Under the pieces are notes generated by a model. It searched no databases and was not told the DNA's origin. It saw nothing but the letters and a program-made list of their open reading frames with translations. A stretch of 64,000 bases of DNA from Planococcus plakortidis (GTDB lineage: Bacteria; Bacillota; Bacilli; Bacillales_A; Planococcaceae), in NCBI RefSeq assembly GCF_001687605.2, contig NZ_CP016539.2, forward strand, positions 1,332,501 to 1,396,500, written 5' to 3'. Below, in pieces: positions 27,441 through 34,126 of the stretch. Position numbers and translations under genes: made by a program. The number at the start of each line of letters is the position of its first letter. Position 1 is the stretch's first letter.

Positions 27441-27662
27441 GGTTATTGAATACTTATATGTGCAAGCAGGAGCGCCCGCTTCTCACCTGATCGACCGATT
27501 GTTGGCAGGTAGACACGATTGACTTTTACATGCAGTTAGCATGTGTCATATTATGGCGGGCGGACTCCTCGGGGTTCGCCCGCTTTTTGTTTGCGCCTGT
27601 GAACCGGAAGATCCGGTTTACACATTTAAGCTATTCGCGACACTACCCGGAGGTGGATCATT
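27441..27662 (+). ncRNA. L20 leader (autoregulatory) with terminator
   Basis: The 220-nt leader before infC contains long-range pairable segments and a strong terminator GCGGGCG (27556-27562) / CGCCCGC (27577-27583) plus T5. It lies where B. subtilis has the L20 leader, in which ribosomal protein L20 binding promotes termination. Placement, length and terminator support the same control; the L20-binding site was not folded in detail. Confidence 0.75.
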
Positions 27663-28181
27663 ATTAGCAGAGACAACAATGTAAACGAAGGCATTCGTGC
27701 ACGTGAATTACGGGTTATTGACCAAAATGGTGAACAGCTCGGCATCAAATCACGCAACGAGGCGCTCGAGATTGCAGCCCGTGTCAATTTGGATCTAGTG
27801 CTTGTGGCTCCTCAAGCTAAGCCACCGGTCGCACGGATCATGGACTACGGCAAGTTCAAATTTGAACAGCAAAAGAAAGAGCGCGAAATTCGTAAAAACC
27901 AAAAAATCATCAATGTGAAAGAGGTTCGTTTGAGCCCTGGCATCGATGACCATGATTTTAACACGAAGCTCCGCAATGCCATCAAGTTCCTTGAAAAAGG
28001 CGACAAAGTGAAAGCTTCAATCCGTTTCAAAGGCCGTGCGATCACGCACAAGGAAATCGGACAACGCGTCCTTGAACGCTTCGCAGAAGAGTGCAAGGAA
28101 GTCGCGACGGTTGAACAGCGCCCGAAAATGGAAGGCCGCAGCATGTTCCTGATGCTGAACCCGGTCAACGAGAAGGAATAA
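27663..28181 (+). CDS. infC: Translation initiation factor IF-3, ATT start
   Basis: IF-3 keeps 30S subunits free and checks start codons. No ATG is usable: GGAGGTG (27649-27655) lies 7 bp before ATT 27663, and the product then reads (M)[19 protein letters not shown], like B. subtilis IF-3, which also starts at ATT. ATT 27660 is a second in-frame option. The 172 residues comprise the N-domain (1-75), a lysine-rich linker and the C-domain (85-172, [17 protein letters not shown]). The next ATG (27789) would remove a quarter of the protein. The rare start lets IF-3 discriminate against its own mRNA. Confidence 0.93.
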   Translation: MSRDNNVNEGIRARELRVIDQNGEQLGIKSRNEALEIAARVNLDLVLVAPQAKPPVARIMDYGKFKFEQQKKEREIRKNQKIINVKEVRLSPGIDDHDFNTKLRNAIKFLEKGDKVKASIRFKGRAITHKEIGQRVLERFAEECKEVATVEQRPKMEGRSMFLMLNPVNEKE

Positions 28182-28209
28182 TAGCATAATTGTTTAGGAG
28201 GAACCCGAA

Positions 28210-28410
28210 ATGCCAAAAATGAAAAGCCACAGTGGAGCGTCTAAACGCTTCAAGAAAACTGGAACTGGTAAAGTAAAACGCAACCGTTCCCACACAAGCC
28301 ACTTGTTCGCGAACAAGTCAACTAAGCAAAAACGCAAGCTCCGCAAGAGTTCATTGGTTTCTGCCGGCGACTTGAAACGCATCAAATCTTTGATCTACAA
28401 CATGAAGTAA
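28210..28410 (+). CDS. rpmI: 50S ribosomal protein L35
   Basis: The 66-residue, very basic protein ([21 protein letters not shown] at its start) is full length for bL35, a late-binding protein of the large subunit. AGGAGG precedes the ATG. Second gene of infC-rpmI-rplT and probably controlled by the L20 leader. A family 1 repeat separates it from rplT, an unusual interruption of this operon. Confidence 0.96.
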   Translation: MPKMKSHSGASKRFKKTGTGKVKRNRSHTSHLFANKSTKQKRKLRKSSLVSAGDLKRIKSLIYNMK

Positions 28411-28413
28411 GAA

Positions 28414-28536
28414 CGAAAAGCGAAAACGGCCGTTTCAGCTCCGGCAGGCTTAAGATGAACTTCCGAAGCGGCGCCCTATGCCGCACAGGATGGGCAGCTT
28501 GAGGCCGAGGAGTTGGCCGTTGCAGTCTAGACACAA
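28414..28536. repeat. Structured dispersed repeat, family 1, copy C
   Basis: Same architecture as 25157-25400 but with different arms that still pair: outer AACGGCC (28425-28431) / GGCCGTT (28515-28521), inner CTTAAG/CTTGAG, apical GCGGC/GCCGC; the end TCTAGACAC matches CTAGACAC of copy A. Covariation of arms indicates that the fold, not just the sequence, is kept. It sits inside the rpmI-rplT spacer. Confidence 0.7.
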
Positions 28537-28585
28537 ACAACTACAAAAATCGAATTTTTCATATTCAAGCAGGAGGTAATTCAAT

Positions 28586-28945
28586 ATGCCACGCGTAAAA
28601 GGCGGAACAGTGACGCGCAAGCGTCGTAAAAGAGTATTAAAATTAGCTAAAGGTTATTACGGTTCTAAACACTTACTATTTAAAGTAGCGAACCAACAAG
28701 TCATGAAGTCAGGTAACTATGCTTACCGTGACCGTCGCAACAAAAAACGTGATTTCCGTAAATTGTGGATCACACGCATCAATGCAGCAGCTCGTATGAA
28801 CGATATTTCATACAGCCGTTTGATGCACGGATTGAAACTTGCTGGCATCGACATCAACCGCAAAATGCTAGCTGAAATCGCTGTATCTGATGCAGCTGCT
28901 TTCACAGCTTTGGTTGACCAAGCGAAAAAAGCATCTAACAACTAA
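28586..28945 (+). CDS. rplT: 50S ribosomal protein L20
   Basis: The 119-residue basic protein is full-length bL20 ([23 protein letters not shown] in its start region), essential for early 50S assembly. In Bacillus it also binds its leader RNA and represses infC-rpmI-rplT. CAGGAGG precedes the ATG. Codon choice is typical of highly expressed genes. A strong terminator follows at 28981. Confidence 0.96.
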   Translation: MPRVKGGTVTRKRRKRVLKLAKGYYGSKHLLFKVANQQVMKSGNYAYRDRRNKKRDFRKLWITRINAAARMNDISYSRLMHGLKLAGIDINRKMLAEIAVSDAAAFTALVDQAKKASNN

Positions 28946-28980
28946 TTCACACTGGGCCTAGCGCCTGGTTGGATAGAAGG

Positions 28981-29008
28981 AAGGCCGGCTGATTGCCGGC
29001 CTTTTTTT
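28981..29008 (+). terminator. Terminator after rplT
   Basis: AAGGCCGGC, loop TGATT, GCCGGCCTT and T7: a 9-bp G+C-rich stem. Confidence 0.93.
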
Positions 29009-29034
29009 ATTGAAACCGTCCGGGAGGGAAGACC

Positions 29035-29298
29035 ATGGTCATTTTGGCAGCGTATTTAGCCGCTATGTCGAGTTTTGCCTTTATCATGATGTGGGCAGAT
29101 AAGCGTCAGGCTCAAGCCCGCGGCCCGCGCATTCCTGAAAAACGCCTATGGCTCGTCGCAGCAATCGGCGGCGGCATCGGGGCCTATTCGGGGATGATGC
29201 TGTTCAGACACAAAACAAAGCACACGAATTTCCGCATCGGATTTTTTGCTTTGGCAGTTGTTCAGGCCGGCTTGCTCATATGGTTCGCAACGGCATAA
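29035..29298 (+). CDS. DUF1294 family membrane protein, YsdA-like
   Basis: The 87-residue protein has two or three hydrophobic segments (about 3-20, 38-58, 68-86), with the DUF1294 pattern WADKRQAQARGPRIPEKRLW, then GGGIGAYSGMMLFRHKTKH. Function unknown. It follows rplT exactly as ysdA does in B. subtilis. GGGAGGG precedes the ATG. It converges on the ysdB-like gene with a shared bidirectional terminator. Confidence 0.85.
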   Translation: MVILAAYLAAMSSFAFIMMWADKRQAQARGPRIPEKRLWLVAAIGGGIGAYSGMMLFRHKTKHTNFRIGFFALAVVQAGLLIWFATA

Positions 29299-29299
29299 G

Positions 29300-29336
29300 A
29301 AAAGAGGGGGAAGCTCAGGCTTCTCCCTCTTTTTTC
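29300..29336. terminator. Bidirectional terminator
   Basis: AAAGAGGGGGAAGC and GCTTCTCCCTCTTTTTT pair over about 14 positions with a four-base loop and one imperfect pair; A- and T-runs on both sides serve the convergent genes. It overlaps the last codons of the minus-strand gene. Confidence 0.85.
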
Positions 29337-29707
29337 ATCAATTGTTCAATTGGGCTTTTCCAGGAGATGTCTGCGTCGGGGTAATTCATGCGGATTTCCT
29401 TCTCCAGAAAATGAAAATCCTCTTTTGTGAAACCGATCAGCTTATCAGGCGTCTCGGTCCACACGAAAATGGACACGACATCAAAAGCTTCTTTCGTCGT
29501 CCCCAGATACTTCTCGCCTTCAAACAGGACGCCGCGCATGGCAATGAAAAAATTCCTGCGGACGTTCCCCACGTCGTCATGAAAATAATAAGTGCCGGAT
29601 TCAAGCGCGGCATCGAGCTTGCGCTTCGGATCGAAAATGAATTTCAGGAGACGGTAAAACAGGTAAATGATCAAGGCGATGATGATCAAGCGGATCAAAA
29701 ATGCCAT
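29315..29707 (-). CDS. ysdB: YsdB-like sigma-W pathway protein
   Basis: The 130-residue protein has one N-terminal TM (about 3-22, very Ile/Leu rich) followed by a soluble domain (YYFHDDVGNVRRNFFIAMRG, GEKYLGTTKEAFDVVSIFVW). It corresponds in size, position and orientation to B. subtilis YsdB, a sigma-W regulon member also linked to FtsH/anti-sigma control. A textbook sigma-W promoter lies upstream on the same strand (29769-29744). AAGGGGG precedes the ATG. The biochemical role is unknown. Confidence 0.8.
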   Translation of the reverse strand: MAFLIRLIIIALIIYLFYRLLKFIFDPKRKLDAALESGTYYFHDDVGNVRRNFFIAMRGVLFEGEKYLGTTKEAFDVVSIFVWTETPDKLIGFTKEDFHFLEKEIRMNYPDADISWKSPIEQLMKKEGEA

Positions 29708-29743
29708 CGGATTGCCCCCTTATCGAGATAGTCTTGTGTATAA

Positions 29744-29769
29744 TACGTAACAGGAACCTGAAAGTTTCA
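29744..29769 (-). promoter_or_regulatory. Sigma-W-type promoter of ysdB
   Basis: Read on the minus strand: TGAAAC, 16 bp, CGTA, which is the full ECF sigma-W consensus with ideal spacing. Predicted transcript start is about 30 bp before the ysdB start codon. A plus-strand TATAAT (29739-29744) overlaps it and may serve the dUTPase gene. Confidence 0.8.
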
Positions 29770-29795
29770 TTATTTTATCGAAAAGGGGAAAGCCT

Positions 29796-30281
29796 ATGAA
29801 CCTCCAGGAATTATTTCACATGCAGCGGGAGCTCGACCGCTATATCCAGTCGAACCGGAACGTCGAGGAATCCGTGTTCCGCAAGAAAGTATTGGCTCTC
29901 CAAGTCGAATTATCAGAGCTCGCGAATGAAACGAGATGCTTCAAGTTCTGGAGCACGAAAGGACCGTCGGGCAAAGAGACTTTATTGGAAGAGTATGTCG
30001 ATTGCATTCATTTCATCCTGTCGCTTGGCATAGAGAAGGGCTTTGATTCACTGGAGCAATGGCCCGAACCGTCCGCTGAACAAGATTTGACAGAACTGTT
30101 CCTCGCTGCCCACCAAGAAGTCGGGCGCTTCGCTCAGCAAGCGACTCTGGAACAATACCGGAACTTGTGGCGGGTATTCGGTGCATTGGCAAAAGCGCTC
30201 GGCTTCAGCTATGGGGACGTGCTGACGGCATATGTGGAAAAGAATGAGACCAATTACAAACGCCAGCAGCAAGGATATTGA
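29796..30281 (+). CDS. dUTPase, dimeric all-alpha type
   Basis: The 161-residue protein is of the dimeric dUTPase/MazG-like all-alpha superfamily: LQVELSELANETRCFKFWS gives the first ExxE-type metal motif and LLEEYVDCIHFILSLGIEKG the second (EExxD). It would hydrolyse dUTP to dUMP to keep uracil out of DNA. It is unrelated in sequence to trimeric Dut. AAAGGGGAAA precedes the ATG. Overlapping divergent promoters separate it from ysdB. Confidence 0.85.
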   Translation: MNLQELFHMQRELDRYIQSNRNVEESVFRKKVLALQVELSELANETRCFKFWSTKGPSGKETLLEEYVDCIHFILSLGIEKGFDSLEQWPEPSAEQDLTELFLAAHQEVGRFAQQATLEQYRNLWRVFGALAKALGFSYGDVLTAYVEKNETNYKRQQQGY

Positions 30282-30291
30282 ATGAATCTTT

Positions 30292-30320
30292 TGATAAGGG
30301 TAGCGCTTTCATATATACTA
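30292..30320 (+). promoter_or_regulatory. Promoter of the M42 peptidase gene
   Basis: TTGATA (30292-30297), 17 bp, TATACT (30315-30320). The spacer contains GGGTAGCGCTTTCA (30299-30312), a cre-like sequence with a good right half (11 of 14 positions); the CcpA link is weak. Confidence 0.6.
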
Positions 30321-30352
30321 AAAAAGCAATGACTATTTAGGAGGTCGAAATA

Positions 30353-31441
30353 ATGTCGAAACTAGATGAAACACAACAAATGTTGAAAGAGCTAACAGAT
30401 GCGAATGGCATTCCCGGCAACGAACGCCAATCACGCGAGGTCATGAAGAAATACATAGAGCCGTTTGCTGACACGATCGAAACGGATAACCTCGGCAGCT
30501 TGATCGCCAAAAAAGAAGGGCTTGCAGACGGACCGAAAATCATGGTCGCCGGGCACTTGGATGAAGTCGGTTTCATGATTTCCCAGATCGACGACAAAGG
30601 ATTCCTGAAATTCCAAACGGTCGGCGGCTGGTGGAACCAGGTCATGCTAGCCCAGCGCGTGACGATCACGACACGCAGCGGGGAAGAAATCACAGGAGTC
30701 ATCGGATCCAAACCGCCGCATATCCTGTCTCCGGAAGCACGAAAAAAACCGGTGGAAATCAAGGATATGTTCATCGATATCGGCGCCTCTTCACGTGAAG
30801 AAGCAAAAGAATGGGGCGTCACCCCAGGCGATATGGTCACTCCTTATTTCGAGTTCACGGTCATGAACAACGACAAACTGTTGATGGCAAAAGCTTGGGA
30901 CAACCGCATCGGCTGTGCTATCGCCATCGATGTCTTGAAAGGCTTGAAAGGCGTCGACCACCCGAACGTCGTGTATGGCGTGGGGACGGTCCAGGAAGAA
31001 GTCGGCTTGCGCGGTGCGAAAACGGCAACTTCATACATCCAGCCGGATATCGGTTTTGCAGTGGATGTAGGGATTGCGGGAGACACTCCTGGCGTCACAT
31101 CAAAAGAATCCAACAGCAAAATGGGCGATGGCCCGCAAATCCTGTTGTTCGACGCTTCAATGGTCTCTCACCGCGGCTTGCGTGAGTTGGTAGTCGATAC
31201 AGCGGAAGCGTCAGGAATCCCGTACCAGTTCGAAACGATCGCGGGCGGCGGAACAGATGCCGGCTCGATCCACTTGACGGCAAACGGCGTGCCGGCCTTA
31301 TCAATTGGTGTAGCGACACGCTACATCCACTCGCACGCAGGCATTTTGCACCGCGACGATTACGAAAACGCGGTGAAATTGATTGTAGAAGTGATCAAGA
31401 AATTGGATAAAGACACTGTCACACGCATTACATTTGATTGA
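30353..31441 (+). CDS. ysdC: M42 family metallopeptidase
   Basis: The 362-residue protein is a glutamyl/cellulase-like M42 aminopeptidase. Metal ligands are visible: [11 protein letters not shown] (His), [11 protein letters not shown] (Asp, bridging), [11 protein letters not shown] (catalytic Glu-Glu), FAVDVGIAG (Asp) and [13 protein letters not shown] (His). Such enzymes form dodecameric tetrahedra that trim N-terminal residues from peptides in the cytoplasm. AGGAGG precedes ATG. Counterpart of ysdC after ysdAB. Followed by a strong terminator and then by accessory DNA. Confidence 0.9.
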   Translation: MSKLDETQQMLKELTDANGIPGNERQSREVMKKYIEPFADTIETDNLGSLIAKKEGLADGPKIMVAGHLDEVGFMISQIDDKGFLKFQTVGGWWNQVMLAQRVTITTRSGEEITGVIGSKPPHILSPEARKKPVEIKDMFIDIGASSREEAKEWGVTPGDMVTPYFEFTVMNNDKLLMAKAWDNRIGCAIAIDVLKGLKGVDHPNVVYGVGTVQEEVGLRGAKTATSYIQPDIGFAVDVGIAGDTPGVTSKESNSKMGDGPQILLFDASMVSHRGLRELVVDTAEASGIPYQFETIAGGGTDAGSIHLTANGVPALSIGVATRYIHSHAGILHRDDYENAVKLIVEVIKKLDKDTVTRITFD

Positions 31442-31451
31442 ATAATGAAAA

Positions 31452-31480
31452 CCCCTCCAACTTTTGTGGAGGGGCTTTTT
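31452..31480 (+). terminator. Terminator after the M42 gene
   Basis: CCCCTCCA and TGGAGGGG form an 8-bp stem with a seven-base loop, then CT5. Confidence 0.92.
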
Positions 31481-31500
31481 GTTGGGCGGAAGCCGAAGAC

Positions 31501-31626
31501 GAATCGGCAAAATAAGGTTTATATTTCGCAAATAAACTAAGCCGGCTCGCAATCAACCAGAGGAATACCGCAAATAAATCATGGGGTTTTGCAAAGAACG
31601 GTAACCATCCCGCAAACAAAATGATT
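31501..31626. repeat. 21-bp-period array 1, six units
   Basis: The core GCAAATAA or a close variant starts at 31507, 31528, 31549, 31570, 31591 and 31612, exactly 21 bp apart. The six bases before the core tend to end in TC or CC; the rest of each unit varies. 21 bp is two DNA turns, so all cores face the same side. In one minus-strand frame the units read as heptads with a repeated Phe-Ala. Same orientation and length (126 bp) as array 2. Confidence 0.85.
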
Positions 31627-31708
31627 GGAAAAGTCCATAAGTGTCAATTGGTGGTGAAAGAGACTTTGCGGGATGCTATACTTCAATTATCATACTAGGA
31701 GGTGTTCA

Positions 31709-32671
31709 ATGGGCAAAAAAGAAATAGCGTTATTAACTGAAATGGAGTCATTGGAGCGGTTGTTATATCGATTGCCTGACAATCATTCACGCCGGGAATT
31801 TATCCAAGTTGAAGCTTTTAAAGCAGCTGCCGGAAAAAGAGGGGAAAAGAGACTGCACCGGAAGCTGGTTGAATTCGAGATGGAGGAGCAGTACCGATTT
31901 TTGAAAAATGTATGCTTGTCGAGAGGGCAGTGGAAAGTCCAAATGGATGGGTTGTTATTGACGGAGCGCGGTGCGATTGTCATTGAATCGAAAAATATTA
32001 GCGGCCAACTTTATTTTGATGATAAAACCGGCGAATTTTCAAGAACCAATATAGAAGGTGTAAAAACGATAATGGAAGATCCGACGATTCAGTTGAACAA
32101 GCATATTCGTTTCTTGACCTTGTTTTTCAAACAGCAGAAAATCGATTTGCCCATTTCGGGAATTGTCGTATTTACATCCAAACACTGTGAATTTCTGGCG
32201 AAGCCAGTCCACCATCACATCTGCAAAACGTATCAATTGGTCGATTATTTATTCAACATCCTTCAGGAATTCCCCCTAAAAAGCAACCCTCACGATTTAT
32301 CGGAAATTCAGAAACTCCTCGAACGATCCCAGGCCCCTTATGAGAGGAAACCGTTGTGCCATTTATATTCAATAGCAGAAACCGAACTGCTTACGGGCAT
32401 CTTGTGCAAAAACTGTAAAAACCTTAACGTGATGCGAAAGCATAAGAAAGGATGGGTTTGTGCCGACTGCCAAGCGGTGGATCCGCTCGCTTTTCAACAT
32501 GCAGTCCAGGAATATTTTTCCCTGGTTCATACACATCTAAGCAATAGGCAACTCCGGAAATTTTGCAAGATCGAATCGCCTTATATAACTTCCCGTTTGT
32601 TGGCCGTATATGATTTAGGGACTGCTGGTGCTTTGCGCAACCGGACATACTATTTAAAGAAAAAAGACTAG
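31709..32671 (+). CDS. NERD-domain nuclease-like protein with zinc ribbon
   Basis: The 320-residue protein has an N-terminal NERD domain (about 40-150) with the PD-(D/E)xK-like set GKRGE (E46), QMDG (D80) and VIESKN (E93, K95) intact, so nuclease activity is possible. A C4 zinc ribbon follows at about 240-262 (CKNCKN...GWVCADCQ) and a basic C-terminal tail. ATG 31709 is set by AGGAGGTG (31697-31704); an extended -10, TGC-TATACT (31674-31682), lies upstream. Codon use is clearly richer in A/T than neighbours, and two 21-bp-period arrays bracket it, suggesting acquisition. Its role is unknown; DNA processing or defence is possible. Confidence 0.8.
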   Translation: MGKKEIALLTEMESLERLLYRLPDNHSRREFIQVEAFKAAAGKRGEKRLHRKLVEFEMEEQYRFLKNVCLSRGQWKVQMDGLLLTERGAIVIESKNISGQLYFDDKTGEFSRTNIEGVKTIMEDPTIQLNKHIRFLTLFFKQQKIDLPISGIVVFTSKHCEFLAKPVHHHICKTYQLVDYLFNILQEFPLKSNPHDLSEIQKLLERSQAPYERKPLCHLYSIAETELLTGILCKNCKNLNVMRKHKKGWVCADCQAVDPLAFQHAVQEYFSLVHTHLSNRQLRKFCKIESPYITSRLLAVYDLGTAGALRNRTYYLKKKD

Positions 32672-32700
32672 CTTTTCGCGAAATGCGGAAAGCTTTTTTT
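32670..32700 (+). terminator. Terminator after the NERD gene
   Basis: AGCTTTTCGC and GCGGAAAGCT pair over 10 positions (one G-T) with loop GAAAT, then T7. Array 2 begins 3 bp later. Confidence 0.85.
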
Positions 32701-32702
32701 GC

Positions 32703-32840
32703 GGTTTTGCAAATAACTTGAGGTATTCTGCAAAAAAAGAATAGTTTTCCGCAAATAACTTAAGGGATTTCACAAATAACCTCATACATTCGGCAAATAA
32801 TCATCTATAATCCGCAAACATATCGAAACTCCGCAATTAA
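32703..32840. repeat. 21-bp-period array 2, six units plus a shifted seventh
   Basis: Cores GCAAATAA or variants start at 32709, 32730, 32751, 32772 (ACAAATAA), 32793 and 32814, again exactly 21 bp apart; a seventh core (GCAATTAA) is at 32833, 19 bp on. On the minus strand one frame reads L-F-A-E/K heptads through several units. No promoter or gene is evident inside; together with 32841-32870 it fills the gap before the HTH operator. Confidence 0.85.
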
Positions 32841-32873
32841 ATAATTGCTTCTAGATTAGCTTTACTTGATAAA

Positions 32874-32914
32874 ATGTTAAGTTTAATGTACATTATGTAA
32901 TGTAAACATAACAT
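32874..32914. promoter_or_regulatory. Operator-like inverted repeat before the HTH gene
   Basis: ATGTTAAGTTTA (32874-32885) and TAAACATAACAT (32903-32914) are complementary at 11 of 12 positions; the 17-bp centre holds the palindrome ATGTACAT. It is placed 22 bp before the HTH gene, a typical site for autorepression. Confidence 0.6.
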
Positions 32915-32936
32915 ATTTGAAAAAAGGGTGAAGCGG

Positions 32937-33137
32937 ATGCTGAGAAACCGGGTGAAAGAGCTGCGGGCGCGCTATGGGTACACGCAAAGCGACTTGGGCA
33001 AGCAAGTGGATGTGACGCGGCAGACGATCGCGTTCATCGAGAAAGGCGAATTTTCACCGTCGATTACATTGTCTTTGAAGCTCGCTAAAGTCTTGCAGGT
33101 GGAAGTAGGCGAATTATTTTGGCTGGAGGAGGAGTAA
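32937..33137 (+). CDS. XRE-family HTH regulator, small
   Basis: The 66-residue protein is a single Cro/C1-type helix-turn-helix (RVKELRARYGYTQSDLGKQV, then DVTRQTIAFIEKGEFSPS). ATG 32937 is preferred over GTG 32928, which overlaps the AAAAGGGTG ribosome site. It is followed after 2 bp by a membrane protein gene. Small XRE regulators of this type are commonly paired with membrane proteins in Firmicutes. A large inverted repeat upstream is a likely operator. Target genes beyond its own unit are unknown. Confidence 0.85.
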   Translation: MLRNRVKELRARYGYTQSDLGKQVDVTRQTIAFIEKGEFSPSITLSLKLAKVLQVEVGELFWLEEE

Positions 33138-33139
33138 AG

Positions 33140-33634
33140 ATGAAACAGGATTTTCGCATGACATACCCGCTTTGGAATATGGCATTTATCTTAATATTGG
33201 CGGTGATGGCGGTCGGGTTCACTTCAAGTTTTGTCAATGTCTCGAAGACTGATTCGAGTTTGAGCATCGAAGCGCAAGCGGTGGAAGGGTTCTTGCTATT
33301 CATAGCACTGATCGCGTATTTAGTTTTGATCACGATCTATTTGATCGCTCTGCAGTCGTACAACCGAAAAAATCCAGAAAGAAAAATACCGGCGTTCTCG
33401 ATCCGCCCCCCTGAGTATATGGAACAAGATGAAGGAATGACCTTCATCACGAGAAAGGCCGTGCAGAAAGTCTATACATTCATCACGTGGTCACTGCCGT
33501 TTTTGGCGCTCATCGTCATGCTGGCGCCGATTCCAAAACTGTTGATCGTCTGGGGGATCCTCGCGGTCGCATTCGGCCAGAACTTGATTTACTATGTGGA
33601 GATGCGCAGGCATCTCAAGGGGGCGGCTGAATGA
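33140..33634 (+). CDS. Predicted four-TM membrane protein, HTH partner
   Basis: The 164-residue protein is not one I can assign to a named family. It has TM segments at about residues 10-31, 48-72, 112-131 and 134-154, separated by a central soluble stretch (NRKNPERKIPAFSIRPPEYM). ATG 33140 follows GGAGGAGG; it begins just after the HTH gene and its stop overlaps the next gene by ATGA. The coupling suggests that the regulator's activity may depend on this protein, or the regulator controls it; both are inference. Confidence 0.65.
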   Translation: MKQDFRMTYPLWNMAFILILAVMAVGFTSSFVNVSKTDSSLSIEAQAVEGFLLFIALIAYLVLITIYLIALQSYNRKNPERKIPAFSIRPPEYMEQDEGMTFITRKAVQKVYTFITWSLPFLALIVMLAPIPKLLIVWGILAVAFGQNLIYYVEMRRHLKGAAE

Positions 33635-34074
33635 TTTATGAATACGCATTAATATTCCTCGGGGCGGCGATTCCGTGGTTTGAAATCGCGCTCGTCATCC
33701 CGCTCGGCATCGTATGGGGCTTGTCGCCGGCGTGGGTCATGATCACCGCATTCGTTGGCAATATGCTGACGGTGTTGCTGCTCATTGTCGGCTTCGATAA
33801 ATTCCGCATCTGGTACGATAAGCGCCGGGAAGCGAAAGGCAAAGAGCCGTCGAAGAAAAATGAACGCGCGGTGCGCATCTGGAATAAATACGGGCTACCG
33901 GGGCTCTCGCTTTTAGGGCCAATCTTGATCGGCACGCATATCGCGGCGTTCATCGGCATGACTTTGGGTGCGACAAAACGCAATACGACCGTCTGGATGG
34001 TCATCAGCATCGGGGCCTGGACGCTCGCGTTCGGCATTTTGACAGCGCTCGGCTTTGATTTCTTCACTGCGTAA
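33631..34074 (+). CDS. Small multi-drug export family protein
   Basis: The 147-residue protein matches the Sm_multidrug_ex (COG2426) pattern: a hydrophobic N-terminal hairpin (PWFEIALVIPLGIVWGL), a charged cytoplasmic loop (DKRREAKGKEPSKKNE), WNKYGLPGLSLLGPILIGTHIAA and a last TM. The family name rests on thin experimental evidence; transport is plausible but the substrate is unknown. It overlaps the preceding gene by four bases, making an HTH-membrane-transporter unit in the accessory region. Confidence 0.8.
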   Translation: MIYEYALIFLGAAIPWFEIALVIPLGIVWGLSPAWVMITAFVGNMLTVLLLIVGFDKFRIWYDKRREAKGKEPSKKNERAVRIWNKYGLPGLSLLGPILIGTHIAAFIGMTLGATKRNTTVWMVISIGAWTLAFGILTALGFDFFTA

Positions 34075-34126
34075 ATCGGGCCTATGCTATACTGAAGCTA
34101 TTCTTTGAAAAAGTGGTGAACGCATT

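Noticed and set aside
31428-31619. 63-codon minus-strand frame with Phe-Ala heptads as a gene
   Set aside because: The heptads follow automatically from the 21-bp period; there is no ribosome site, and it starts in unrelated sequence. Noted as an alternative explanation of the array only.
31501-32840. CRISPR array
   Set aside because: The period is 21 bp with an 8-bp core; CRISPR repeats and spacers are each longer, and no cas gene is near.
31709-33137. NERD gene plus HTH gene as a toxin-antitoxin pair
   Set aside because: They are separated by a terminator, a repeat array and an independent operator, so they are not a unit.
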